From NCBI GenBank assembly GCA_003202005.1, contig QJJF01000012.1:109274-173273 (forward strand): a DNA stretch of 64,000 bases. Direction: 5' to 3'. Source of the stretch: Williamsia faeni. Lineage in GTDB: Bacteria; Actinomycetota; Actinomycetes; Mycobacteriales; Mycobacteriaceae. Shown here piece by piece: positions 27,521-38,200 of this stretch (the stretch's first letter is position 1; every line of letters starts with the position of its first letter). Made by a program: the position numbers and the translations under genes. The notes under the pieces are model-generated. The model was not told the origin of the DNA, did no database searches, and was given only the letters and a program-made list of their open reading frames with translations.

Positions 27521-29053
27521 TCACCGAGACGTCACGAGCGACTCGACGAGTTCACCGGAGCGAATCGCCAGATTCGACAGCAACGTGGATGTGAGGCCGT
27601 GGGTGTGCTCGGTGTTGCCCTGAAGGTAGATCGCGCCACCGACCCGATCGCTCGTCAGTACGCGGTAGTCCCGCGAGACCAGCGGCCGACCCTGATCATC
27701 GGTTTCACATTCCTGACCCAGTGGGCCGAGGAGGTCGGTGAGATGCGTCGGGCGGAATCCGGTGGCGAAGATGATTGCGTCGCAATCGATGTCGTCGGTC
27801 TCCTGGCTCGGTCGATGACTGATCCGTACCGAGACCCCCGAGTCCGTGTCGAGGATCTTGCTGACCTCGGACGCACCGCGGACGAACAGCCGGCGATTAC
27901 CGCTGACCCGCTCCTGGTACTCCCGCCGGTACAGTTCCTCGATCAAGGGGAGGTCGACCGCCGAGTAGTTGGTGCCCCGGTGGTAGTCGAGAAGTTGCTG
28001 GCGAAGGTCCGCCCCGGACCGGTGGAAGTCCGCCACCGCTTCCGCATCAAAGATGCGGTTGGCGTACGGGCTGTCGTCGGCCGGTGTGTAGCCGTACTTT
28101 CCGAAGACCGCATGGATCTCGGACCGCGGATAAGCGTCGTGCAGGTGTGCCGTGACCTCGGCGGCACTCTGTCCGGCACCGACGACCACAAACCTGTGGT
28201 GCCTTTGCTCGGGCAGCGCGCGCAGATGGTCGAGCAGTTGATGGTTGTGGAACACGCGGGTACTCGACTCGACACCGTTGGGCAGATTGGCGGTGAATCC
28301 GGCAGCGACAACAAGATTGCGTCCCCGGATGGAGGGCCGGCCCGCGACCTGTACCTCGAAGAACTCGCCGTCCCACGCCACGCCGCGGGCCTCTGCACCA
28401 AAATCGACGTCGGCGTCGACCTTGTCGGCCGCCCATTCCAGGTAGTCGTGGAACTCCACCCGGGCCGGGAAGAAGCTCTGGTGATTGATGAAGTGGGACA
28501 ACCTGTCCCGCTGCGACAGATAGTTGAGGAACGAGTACTCGCTGCATGCGTTGCGTTGCGTGACCAGGTCTTTGAGGAATGAGATCTGCATCGTCGTGCC
28601 GGGCAACAACATTCCCCGGTGCCAGCCGAAACGGGACTGCTTCTCCACGAAGCGAGCCGCGATCTGATGCTCTGGATCCACCGACCGATTGTGTTCTTCG
28701 ATCGCGATCGCCAATGCGAGGTTCGATGGACCGAAACCCACGCCCACCACGTCAACCACGTCCACAACCGAACCATCGTCGATCGCCATTGTCATTCCTT
28801 CCTGGACGGGCCCGGCTTCGACCGCGACCGCGTCGAGCCACACCCCGACCACGGGCTCGGATGCCAGATTCACAAAATCCGCACCCGGCGAGCCGGCAGT
28901 CCGCCACTTCTCGACCAGCGACATCAGGCGGATCGAATCCAGGCCGGCATCAAGCAGATTCGTATCGTCGGTCAGCTCTTTCGGTGCCACACCGAGTAGT
29001 TCGGCGATGTCCGCGACGATGTTCTCCCTGGACAACACGATGGAACCGCTCAC
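27521..29053 (-). CDS. Aryl carrier protein - L-ornithine N5-monooxygenase fusion
   Basis: 510 aa. Residues 1-80 are an EntB-type aryl carrier domain (IAELLGVAPKELTDDTNLLD; AGLDSIRLM with Ser40 as phosphopantetheine site; DFVNLASEPVVGVW). Residues 97-510 are a flavin N-hydroxylase of the SidA/PvdA/CchB class: FAD motif VGVGFGPSNLALAI, NADPH motif FVVVGAGQSAAEV, FATGF, and the C-terminal HGLTSTLLSNLAIRSGELVE. It should load DHB on the carrier and hydroxylate ornithine. GTG 29053 has AAGGGGGAG upstream. A second Shine-Dalgarno, AGGAAGGA, 6 nt before the in-frame Met89 (28789), could give the hydroxylase alone. Last gene of the entB'-entE operon. The carrier normally belongs to EntB, which here lacks it. 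Confidence 0.88.
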   Translation of the reverse strand: MSGSIVLSRENIVADIAELLGVAPKELTDDTNLLDAGLDSIRLMSLVEKWRTAGSPGADFVNLASEPVVGVWLDAVAVEAGPVQEGMTMAIDDGSVVDVVDVVGVGFGPSNLALAIAIEEHNRSVDPEHQIAARFVEKQSRFGWHRGMLLPGTTMQISFLKDLVTQRNACSEYSFLNYLSQRDRLSHFINHQSFFPARVEFHDYLEWAADKVDADVDFGAEARGVAWDGEFFEVQVAGRPSIRGRNLVVAAGFTANLPNGVESSTRVFHNHQLLDHLRALPEQRHHRFVVVGAGQSAAEVTAHLHDAYPRSEIHAVFGKYGYTPADDSPYANRIFDAEAVADFHRSGADLRQQLLDYHRGTNYSAVDLPLIEELYRREYQERVSGNRRLFVRGASEVSKILDTDSGVSVRISHRPSQETDDIDCDAIIFATGFRPTHLTDLLGPLGQECETDDQGRPLVSRDYRVLTSDRVGGAIYLQGNTEHTHGLTSTLLSNLAIRSGELVESLVTSR

Positions 29054-29086
29054 GTCACTCCCCCTTGTTCGTTTCCGTCATCGCGT

Positions 29087-30736
29087 TCATCGCGCAGGTT
29101 CCGGCTGTGGAGTGCGTTGTTCGTTCTTCGAGATCTTGCCCACCGAGGTGCGTGGGAACTCCGTGACGAACTCGACGACATCGGGGATCTTGTACGCGGC
29201 CAGTTCCCGTTCACGCAGAAAACGCCTGATCTCGAGCGAACTCGGCGGCGTGGCAGCGTATTCGGTCCGCAACACCACGTATGCCTTGCTCCGCTCGCCG
29301 AGATACTCGTCGGGGATACCGACCACCGACACGTCGTGCACCCAATCGTGCGCGAGCAGGTGATTCTCGACCTCTTCGGGTGCGATCTTCTCCCCGCCGC
29401 GGTTGATCTGGTCTTTGGCCCGTCCCACCACGGTGAGGTAGCCGCGCTCGTCTCGGGTCACGATGTCACCGGTGCGGTAGAAGCCGTCGGCGGTAAACGA
29501 TTTCGCATTGTGTTCGGTTGCCCGGTAGTAGCCACGGATCGTGTAGGGCCCACGTGTCAGCAGGTGTCCGGCCTGACCTGCCGGTAGATCGCGGTCGTTG
29601 TCATCGACGATGCGGACCTCATCGGCCTCCGAAATCGGACGCCCCTGAGTGGTGGTCACCGTGGTGGCGTCGTCGTCGAGGCGGGTGTAGTTGACCAGGC
29701 CCTCGGCCATACCGAACACCTGCTGCAGTCGGGCACCGAGGTCGGCCTCGATGCGTTCGGCAGCGCTCTGACTGAACTTGGCCCCGCCCACCTGGATCGT
29801 CCGCAGACTCGACAGGTCACGCGATTGCAGCAGCGACGAGTTCATCCAGGCAAGTGCGACCGGAGGAACCACGGAGACCATCGTGACCCGATGCCGCTCG
29901 ATCAGCTCAAAAGCTGTGTCCGGGCTCGGATTCGGAGCCAGCACCACGGTGGCACCGACGTGCAGCGCCCCGAGGATTCCCGGTGAACTCATCGTGAAGT
30001 TGTGCGACACCGGAAGAACCACCAGCAGCACGGTGTCGGAGGTGACGCCACAGATCCGGTTGCTCTCGCGGACCGAGTACAGGTAGTCGTCGTGGGTACG
30101 TGGAATCAGCTTGGGACGGCCGGTGGTTCCGCCGGACAGTTGCAGGAATGCCACGTCGGAGGGCAGGGCCTCACAACGGTAGGACTCGCGGTGTTCGGCT
30201 GCGGCAACGGCGTCACCGAGCGGTAGCACCACCGTGCGCAAGCCGTCGAACTCGTTTTCCAGTTCGCCGGCCAGACGTCCGTAGTCGAATCCGGCTGCCT
30301 TGTCGACGGTCACATATGCTGCGGCCTCGGCAAACTCGATGAAATACCGGATCTCACTGGCGCGGTGGGCGGGCAGCGCGAAGATCGGCACTGTCCCGAG
30401 CGCGAACAACGCAAAGGTGGTTTCGACGAACTCGACGACGTTGGGAAAATGGACGACGACGCGATCGCCTCGCCGGATGCCCATCGCGGACAACACCGCT
30501 GCCTGTGACAGCGCGTTGTCACGCAACTCGCGGTATGTGAGTGATCGCCGCTCATCACACACGGCCACGGTGTCCGCGTTCCGGGTCGCGGAGGCTTCGA
30601 GGACGTCCCAGTGGGTTTCACCGATCCAGTACCCACGCTCGCGGTACTCCTGCGCCGCGTCGGCGGGATACGGAACGACACCGTCCAATTCGAGTGGCAC
30701 GGACTGTCTCGCGCCGAAGTCAGGCTGCCGCAGCAT
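29087..30736 (-). CDS. entE: 2,3-dihydroxybenzoate-AMP ligase
   Basis: 549-aa stand-alone aryl-acid adenylation enzyme that activates 2,3-dihydroxybenzoate and transfers it to the aryl carrier. The core P-loop is [19 protein letters not shown]; the aryl-acid pocket shows Asn in place of Asp235 and Ser at the 240 position (HNFTMSSPG), the pattern of DHB rather than salicylate ligases. Later motifs are [20 protein letters not shown] and [20 protein letters not shown] with the catalytic Lys in the C-terminal part ([13 protein letters not shown]). ATG 30736 overlaps the isochorismatase by 17 bp, so translation is coupled. The carrier/hydroxylase fusion follows 33 bp downstream. Confidence 0.93.
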   Translation of the reverse strand: MLRQPDFGARQSVPLELDGVVPYPADAAQEYRERGYWIGETHWDVLEASATRNADTVAVCDERRSLTYRELRDNALSQAAVLSAMGIRRGDRVVVHFPNVVEFVETTFALFALGTVPIFALPAHRASEIRYFIEFAEAAAYVTVDKAAGFDYGRLAGELENEFDGLRTVVLPLGDAVAAAEHRESYRCEALPSDVAFLQLSGGTTGRPKLIPRTHDDYLYSVRESNRICGVTSDTVLLVVLPVSHNFTMSSPGILGALHVGATVVLAPNPSPDTAFELIERHRVTMVSVVPPVALAWMNSSLLQSRDLSSLRTIQVGGAKFSQSAAERIEADLGARLQQVFGMAEGLVNYTRLDDDATTVTTTQGRPISEADEVRIVDDNDRDLPAGQAGHLLTRGPYTIRGYYRATEHNAKSFTADGFYRTGDIVTRDERGYLTVVGRAKDQINRGGEKIAPEEVENHLLAHDWVHDVSVVGIPDEYLGERSKAYVVLRTEYAATPPSSLEIRRFLRERELAAYKIPDVVEFVTEFPRTSVGKISKNEQRTPQPEPAR

Positions 30737-31367
30737 GTCTGAGGACCCCGATCACGTCATCGGTGGTGGTGACCACGGCACAGCGTTTGGCCACATACGA
30801 CAGGGCCATCTCGTGCTCGTCGCGGGTGAAGTCCGCGGTGGCATCCGCGACGAAGAACGGTTGGATGTCGGTCATGAACGCCTCCGCCGCCGACAGCATG
30901 CAACCCATGTGCGCATAGACACCGGTGACCAACAGCTGATCGCGGCCATGGTGCGACAGCAGCTCACGCAGGTCGGTGCGCTGGAACGCCGAGTAGCGCC
31001 ACTTCGTGACCTGGATATCGGAATCGAGCGGTGCCAACTCCGACACCACCTCGGTGTCGCGCCCAACGGTCAGACCGGGCCCCCAGAGGTCGCGCAGCAG
31101 ACCACGGCGGGACGGATGCTGATCACCGGGCTGCATGGTGAAGATCACCGGGATCTGCAGTCGCGCACACCATTGTCTGATCAGGGCGATATTCGGCATG
31201 ACGGTGGACATCGGCTCCTCATCGGACCGGTAGGCGTCGATGAAGTAGTTCTGCATGTCGTGGATGAGCAGTGCCGCCCGCTCCGGCGCCAGTATCCATG
31301 GCGCGTTGTTGTCCGGAATCGCCGAAAAATTCGGCAGCTCATACGGATCAATCGCCGGAATCGCCAC
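30720..31367 (-). CDS. entB: Isochorismatase (EntB N-terminal domain only)
   Basis: 215-aa isochorismatase giving 2,3-dihydro-2,3-DHB. It follows EntB closely ([34 protein letters not shown] with the catalytic Asp; [40 protein letters not shown] with the Gly-His-Cys-like site) but ends right after the hydrolase fold ([13 protein letters not shown]), lacking the C-terminal aryl carrier of EntB. GTG 31367 is chosen because GGAGGG precedes it at good spacing; a TTG at 31400 is less likely. An iron box lies 50 bp upstream, so this gene opens the second biosynthetic operon. Confidence 0.92.
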   Translation of the reverse strand: MAIPAIDPYELPNFSAIPDNNAPWILAPERAALLIHDMQNYFIDAYRSDEEPMSTVMPNIALIRQWCARLQIPVIFTMQPGDQHPSRRGLLRDLWGPGLTVGRDTEVVSELAPLDSDIQVTKWRYSAFQRTDLRELLSHHGRDQLLVTGVYAHMGCMLSAAEAFMTDIQPFFVADATADFTRDEHEMALSYVAKRCAVVTTTDDVIGVLRHAAAA

Positions 31368-31416
31368 GTGTGACCCTCCATTTTCTACCCCGGTAATCAA
31401 ATACTGGCCCGAGTAG

Positions 31417-31435
31417 TTAGCTTAGCCACAACTAA
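31417..31435 (-). promoter_or_regulatory. DmdR/IdeR-type iron box upstream of the isochorismatase gene
   Basis: TTAGCTTAGCCACAACTAA matches the actinobacterial iron-box consensus TTAGGTTAGGCTAACCTAA at 14 of 19 positions by my count. It lies between entA and entB, 50 bp from the entB start, implying a separate iron-repressed promoter for entB-entE-carrier/hydroxylase. Confidence 0.65.
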
Positions 31436-31465
31436 CTTATTTGCAACAATTGGGCCCGGTTCGAC

Positions 31466-32215
31466 CTACTGATCGAGCGTGGCGCCACCGTCGACCCGCA
31501 GGTCATGCAGTGTGATGTGCTGCGCGGCGGCCGACGCCAGGAACACCGCACACCCGGCGATCTCGCTTGCGTCCGCAATTCGGCCCAGCGGTATCCCCAA
31601 CCGAAAGTTCTCGGGCGAACCGGCGATCGTGGCAGCCGAGCCATCCGTGTCGTTCCACATCCCGCGGAGCATCGCAGTATCGGTCGACCCCGGAGAGATG
31701 ACGTTGCAGCGGATTCCGCGCGGCGCGAGCTCCAGACCGAGTGATCGCACAAACGCCGTCGCAGCAGCTTTGGACGCCGCATATGCGGCCATCCCGGCGC
31801 GTGGGGTCGCTCCGGCATTGGACGAGACAACGGTGATCGACGCCGGACCCCGCAACACACGGGATGCGGCGCGTGTCACGACCATCGTCCCGGTGGCATT
31901 GACGGTGAGCACCCGATTCCATTCGGAATCAGTCAATTCCGATACCGGACCCGTGGTCAGCACGCCGGCCGTATGGACCACCGCGTCCACCTGTCCGTGG
32001 AGACGTCGCGCGTGTTCGAAGACCTCGGCAACAGCATCGGCATCGACGACATCGGCTTGCACATAAGCACTTCCGGCGCCTGACGGTTCCGGACCGATGT
32101 CGGTGCGCACCACATTGGCCCCGGCCTCCGTGAACGCCAACGCCGTCGCGATTCCGATACCGCCGGTGGCGCCGGTGATCACCACGGTTTTGCCACTCAC
32201 GCCCGGAACAGACAT
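31466..32215 (-). CDS. entA: 2,3-dihydro-2,3-dihydroxybenzoate dehydrogenase
   Basis: 249-aa SDR enzyme that makes 2,3-dihydroxybenzoate. NAD-binding loop TGATGGIGIATALAF, acidic residue after beta-2 (VVRTDIGPE) favouring NAD, NATG variant of NNAG, active site Ser in VVSSNAGA and Y-x3-K in YAASKAAA; C-terminal LGRIADASEIAGCAVFLAS and VDGGATLDQ. ATG 32215 has AGAGGA upstream. It follows the 4348-aa NRPS by 37 bp on the same strand and is most likely the last gene of the NRPS operon. Called EntA by context with entB and entE. Confidence 0.9.
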   Translation of the reverse strand: MSVPGVSGKTVVITGATGGIGIATALAFTEAGANVVRTDIGPEPSGAGSAYVQADVVDADAVAEVFEHARRLHGQVDAVVHTAGVLTTGPVSELTDSEWNRVLTVNATGTMVVTRAASRVLRGPASITVVSSNAGATPRAGMAAYAASKAAATAFVRSLGLELAPRGIRCNVISPGSTDTAMLRGMWNDTDGSAATIAGSPENFRLGIPLGRIADASEIAGCAVFLASAAAQHITLHDLRVDGGATLDQ

Positions 32216-32252
32216 ACGGATCCTCTTCTCTCGATGTGAACGCAGGTAGAGC

Positions 32253-35200
32253 TCACCGGTACCACTGCCCCACGAATTCGGGGGACAGCAGGTCATCGTG
32301 CCCGGCGGGGACCCGCTCGATACGAATCTCGCCTCGGCAATGTGCCTGCCAGAGTTCGCCGGTCGCGTCCTCGGACCCGAAGTGCAGATAGCCCATCACC
32401 AGGTCGATCGGTACCGACACCGCACCACGGGTCGGCGACTGCTTCATCAAGCGCAGGCACCGGGCAATCGACTCCAGGAACGCAGTGGCCTGGTCCGGAC
32501 TCACGTCCGCCAGCAGACCACCCGACTCCCCACTGCGACGTACGATCTCGGTTCGAGCCCGGGCCGGCGGTAGCTCCAGCACCGCATCGACGTCGGCGCC
32601 CGGCAGCGCTGCGTAGTGGGCGAAGACCCGGATCACCTCGCGCTCACGCTCATCGGGATCCGGTGAGGTGATCACCCCGTCGACGGTGACGGGTGGTGTG
32701 TCGAGGATGGTCAGCCTGCTGACCGCCTCGCCGGCGCCTTCCAACTCCCGGGCGATTCCGAAGGCGATGTGGCCACCGTATGAGAATCCCACCAGCTCAT
32801 AGGGTCCCTCGGCTTGATAGGTGCGGACCACATCGGTGTAGGTCGCGACCAGATCATCCAGGCTGGTGAAATCCTGTGTCGATCCGCCGTGGGCCGGATC
32901 CTGCAGTGCGATCAGGCCATAGCCGGTCGGCAGGTGCGGTAGCAGGCTCGAATAGACGGTGCCGACTCCCGAGATGGCGTGCACGCCGAAGACATAACGC
33001 CCATTGGTCGAAGGTGCGAGTTCCACCGCGATCGGATGGATCGGCCCGCCCGGCTCCCCGGCATCGATCGCCGCAGCGATCCCCGCGACGGTCCGCCCGT
33101 CGAAGATGACCCGCAAGGCCACCGGCCGCTCGGTCCTGCTGCGCAGGGCACCGACAAGCCTTGTCGCCGACAATGACTGGCCACCCAGACCGAAGAAGTC
33201 GTCGTTCGCTGAGATGGCCTCATCGTGCGGGATCTCCAGGACTCCGCGGAGTGCCTCGGCAACCAGGATCTCGGTGGGGGTCTCGGGTTCGCGATGATCG
33301 ATGGCCGAGAACGCCACCGGTTCCGGTAGGCCGGCGGCGTCGAACTTGCCGTTGACGGTGACCGGCAATTCATCGAGTTCGGCATATGCGCTGGGAACCA
33401 TGTAGTCCGGAAGCCGCTGGGCCAAGAATTCGCGCAACCGGGCGATGAGGCGATCATCGTCGTCTGTATCGGATCCGGCGCCGGCCCGGGTGACGTACGC
33501 CGCCAGGTACGGCTCGCCGAGTGAGCCCCGTCGCCGCACGACAACGGCGGCCGAGCGCACGGACGGATGGGATTCCAGCACGAACCTGATCTCTTCGGTT
33601 TCGACCCGGAATCCGCGAATCTTCACCTGATCATCGATCCGGCCCAGGTACTGGATCGAACCGCTGTCGGTCCAGCGGACGAGATCGCCGGTGCGGTATA
33701 GCCGTTCACCGATCCCGCCGAAGGGGTCGGCGACGAAGCGAGTGGCGGTCAGACCTGGCTGTCCGTGGTAGCCGAGCGCCACCTGCGGACCACCGAGGTA
33801 CAGTTCGCCGATGACTCCCACAGCCACCGGCTGCAGGGAGTCGTCGAGCACTCGTGCCGTCGAGTTGAACGCCGGGCGCCCGATCGACAGTCCCGCACCC
33901 GACCCCTGGCCACCGGCGACGACCTCTTCGGTCACGAGCTCGCCGGTGATACCCACCGTGGTCTCGGTGGGCCCGTACAGGTTGTACAGGTCGGCATCGA
34001 ATCGGGACATGGCCTCGGTCGCGGTCGCCGCCGACAGCGCCTCACCGCCACAGAACACCCGCCGCACCGATGCGGTGGCTTCCGCCGGGAAGTTGTACTG
34101 CAGCAACGCATTGAGCATCGATGGCACGAATTCGACCGTGGTCAGCCGCGCGCGTCCGATGGTGTCGAGGAGATACTCCGGATCACGATGTCCACCCGGC
34201 TGCGCCATCACGACGGTTCCACCGATCATCAACGGGACGAAGAACTCCCACACCGACGCATCGAACGAAAACGGCGTCTTCTGCAGAATCCGGTCCGTCG
34301 CATCGATTCCGGTGGTCTGCTGCTTCCAGACCAAGAAGTTGACCAGACCTCGATGATCAATCACCACGCCTTTCGGCCGGCCGGTCGAGCCCGAGGTGTA
34401 GATCGTGTAGGCGGCGTCGCCGGGCAGGATCGCCCGGCCCCGTTCGCCGTCGGTGACCGGCTCCGTCGACAGATCTGCGAGTTCGCCGCGCAGAACGGCA
34501 TCATCGAGCAACACCACATCGGCGGGATCGCCGAGCGCCGACACTGTCGTCGAGTCGGCGATTGTCAGTGCCACCGAGCTGTTTTCACGGATGTACTCGA
34601 TCCGGTCCAGCGGGTAGTCCGAATCGATCGGCACGTACGCGGCGCCTGCCCTCATGATCGCGGTCAGGACCGCCGGCAGTTCCAGACTGCGCGGCAATGC
34701 CACCGCAACCCGGTCGCCGGGACGCACGCCCCGGAGCCGGAGCAGGCGGGTCAGCGCGTTGGTGTGCGCATCGAACTGCGCGTAGGTCAACGACTGGTCC
34801 CCGAAGACAACCGCCTCGGCGTCGGCGTGATGCCGTGCAGCACTGACCAGTAGATCGTCGATGGTGCCGGGCGGCATGTCCACCGGCTCACCGGCGGACC
34901 ATGCCGACACATTGTCCGACTCCGGCGCCGAGAGCACGTCGATCTCGCGCAGCGGAACATCCGTGCGCCCGGCCACCGTGCGCAACACCGCGATCAGGCG
35001 CTCTGCGAGCGCCTCGACCGTGGACCGCTCGAAGAGGTCGCTGCTGTACTGCAACGCGCAGCCGACCACCCCGGTTGCCTGATCTTCGGTGAAGTCGAAC
35101 GACAGCTCGAACTTCGCGGTCCCGTTGCCGGAAAACTGTTCCGGTGCAACGGCGCCCAGCGAAGATGTGTCCGCCAATGCTCCGGTCACGTAGACGATCA

Positions 35201-38200
35201 TCACCTGGAACAGCGGGTGGATCGCCGGCGAACGGTTCGGCGCCACCGCATCGACAACCTGTTCAAACGGCACGTCACGGTGGTCGAAGGCGGCGAGATC
35301 GGTTGCCCGCACTCTGCCCACCAACTCCGTGAACGTCGGCTGCCCGGACAGATCCGTCCGCAGGACGACGGTATTGAGGAAGTAGCCGACCATGTCGTCG
35401 AGCAGCGAGTCGCTGCGTCCGGAAATCGGCGATCCGATCGCGATATCGGTGCCGGCACCCATGCGGTGCAACATCGTCGCGACCGCAGCCTGCATGACCA
35501 TGAACATGCTGGCGCCGGTCTGCGCGCCGAGTTCCCGGAGGGGCCCGGTGATCTCGGCATCGATCCGCCGGAAGACGGTACCGCCGCGATTGCTCATCCG
35601 GTCCGGTCGCGGGTGGTCATGGGGCAACGCAAGCTCTTCCGGCACCCCGGCCAACTGCGACCGCCAATAGTCCAGCGCACGAGCTCCGCGGGAGGTGGTG
35701 TCCATCGGATCGCCGAGCAGATCACGTTGCCACAGCACGAAATCGGCGTATTGCACCGGAAGCGGGGTCCAGTCCGGCCGGGCACCGGCCAATCGGGCCC
35801 GGTAGGCCTCGGTCAGGTCACGCTGCAACGGCGCCGCCGACCATTCGTCCGTGGCGATGTGGTGCAGCAATAGCAAGACGACATCTGTTCCGCCACCGGT
35901 TTTGAGAACCGTTGCCCGGATCGGCATCTCGCGATCGAGCTCAAACGCGTACGACACCGCCGACACAACGGCCGCGACGACGTCCGCCTCACCGACCTCG
36001 ATCGAGACGAGAGGAACCGTGACCGATCCGGCCGGCTTGATGAGCTGCACCGGCTCTCCGTCGACCTCAGGGTAGACGGTCCGCAGAACCTCATGCCTGG
36101 CAACAACATCGGCAAGTGCCTGCGCCAGCACCAGCTCATCGACCGGATCGGGGTGGCTCCAGAACACCGGCACGTTGTAGGTGGGATCAGCACCGCCGAC
36201 GGCGTACATCGTCCACATCTGGGCCTGACCGGACGACAGCGGCACCAGCGCGGGACGCTCACGGGGCACGAGTTGCGGGCGCGGCAGCGTTGCCCGGCTG
36301 TTCTCCAAGTGAACGGCCAACCGAGCAATCGTGGGATTTTCGAAGAGATCTCGCATCCCCACCGAGACACCCAGTCTTTCACCGAGCGTATTGGACACCC
36401 GGATCGCGAGCAGCGAGTGCCCACCGAGGGCGAAGAAGTCATCTTCTGCACCCACCGGACCCTGCGCGGGATCCCATCCGAGAACCTCGGCGAAGACCTC
36501 GCCGAGCATCGTCTCGAGCTCACCGTCGGGAGCTCGTGAGGTGCGCACCGCAGTCGCCGGGACCGGCAATGCCCGCCGGTCGAGTTTTCCGCTCGGGCTC
36601 AGGGGCAGTTCGTCGAGTTCGATCAGCTGCGCGGGAATCATGTAGACCGGCAGCCGGGAGCCGATGGCACCGCGAATCGTCTCGGCTCCCGGATGACCCG
36701 CCGCCGACGGATCGACCACGTAGTAGCCGACCAGATCATCCGCGTGCACCGCGACCGCCGCAGCAGTCAAGCCACCGGATTCGAGGATCGCCGTCTCGAT
36801 CTCACCGAGTTCGATACGCAGTCCGCGCAGTTTGACCTGCTGGTCGGACCGGCCCCGATAGTCGAGACCGATCCGGCCGTCACCATCACGGCGCACACAC
36901 ACCAGATCACCGGTGCGGTAGAGACGCTGCCCGGCGGAGAACGGGTGTGCCACAAAGCGTTCGGCCGTGCGTCGTGGGTCTGCGTGGTAGCCGCGGGCCA
37001 ACTGGGTGCCGCCGAGGAAGAGTTCACCGATCACACCCTCGGGCACCTGCTGAAGGAACTCATCGAGGACAAACAGGTCGGTGCCCCAAACCGGACCACC
37101 CAATGAGAGTGCAGTACTGACCGCCTCGGGGTCCTCGAAAGTTCCGTCACCCACGCCGATTGCGGCCGTGACGTCCACTGCCGCCTCGGTGGGTCCGTAG
37201 AGGTTGTCGAGTCGCACGCCCGGCAATCGCTTGCGAAGTGTCTCTGCGACATCCGCCCGCAGCGCTTCCCCACTGGCGATGATCGCCTCGAGTCCACGCT
37301 CGGCGAGGTTCGGTAGCTCCGACAGGGCCGGGGACGCCAGGAAGACCTCTAGCATCGACGGGACGAAGTGCACATACCGGATCCGCTGCTGGTCGATCAG
37401 TGCAGCGAGGTACGCCGGATCGCGATGGCCGTCCGGTTCCGCGATCACCAGGGTCGCACCATATGCCAACGGCCAGAAGAGTTCCCACACCGAGACATCG
37501 AAGCTGATCGGCGTCTTGTGCAGCACTCGATCACCGGCGCCGACGTCGTAGACACTCTGCATCCAGACCAGTCGGTTGACGATCGCCCGGTGCGAGACGA
37601 CAACGCCCTTCGGCCGACCGGTTGATCCCGAGGTGAACAGGACGTACGCGGGGTGATCCGGCAGCAACCGGCCGGTGCGCTCGGCGTCGTCGATCGGATC
37701 ATCCGGCAGTGCGACGAGCCGTTCCCGAACCTCCGCATCGTCGAGCACGATGGCGGGCAGGCCGCCGGGGATATTGCCGACCCAATCGGTGACGGTGATC
37801 GCGGCGACCGGCGCGGCGGCAGCGACCATGTACCGCAGCCGATCGGCCGGATAGTCCACATCGAGGGGCAGGTAGGCAGCGCCGGCCATGACCACGGCGT
37901 GAATGGCTGTCAGCAGCTCTTCCGAGCGCGGAATCGCCACGGCAACAACCGACTCCGGGCCGACTCCGTCCGCGATGAGGTGTCGGGCCAGACGCGCGAC
38001 GGCGGCGCGGAAGTCGCCGTGCGACATCGACCGGTCACCAGCTGTCAGCAGTGCGGGCTGCGACTGCGGCTCACGCGCTAGAAGAAGATCGGCCAACGTC
38101 GCAGCCATCGGCACCGGCGCCGTTGCACCGCGGAGTTCGGTCAGGACCTCGGTATCTGCGGAATCGATCACCCTCAGGTCGCCGATCCGCGCGCCCGGAC

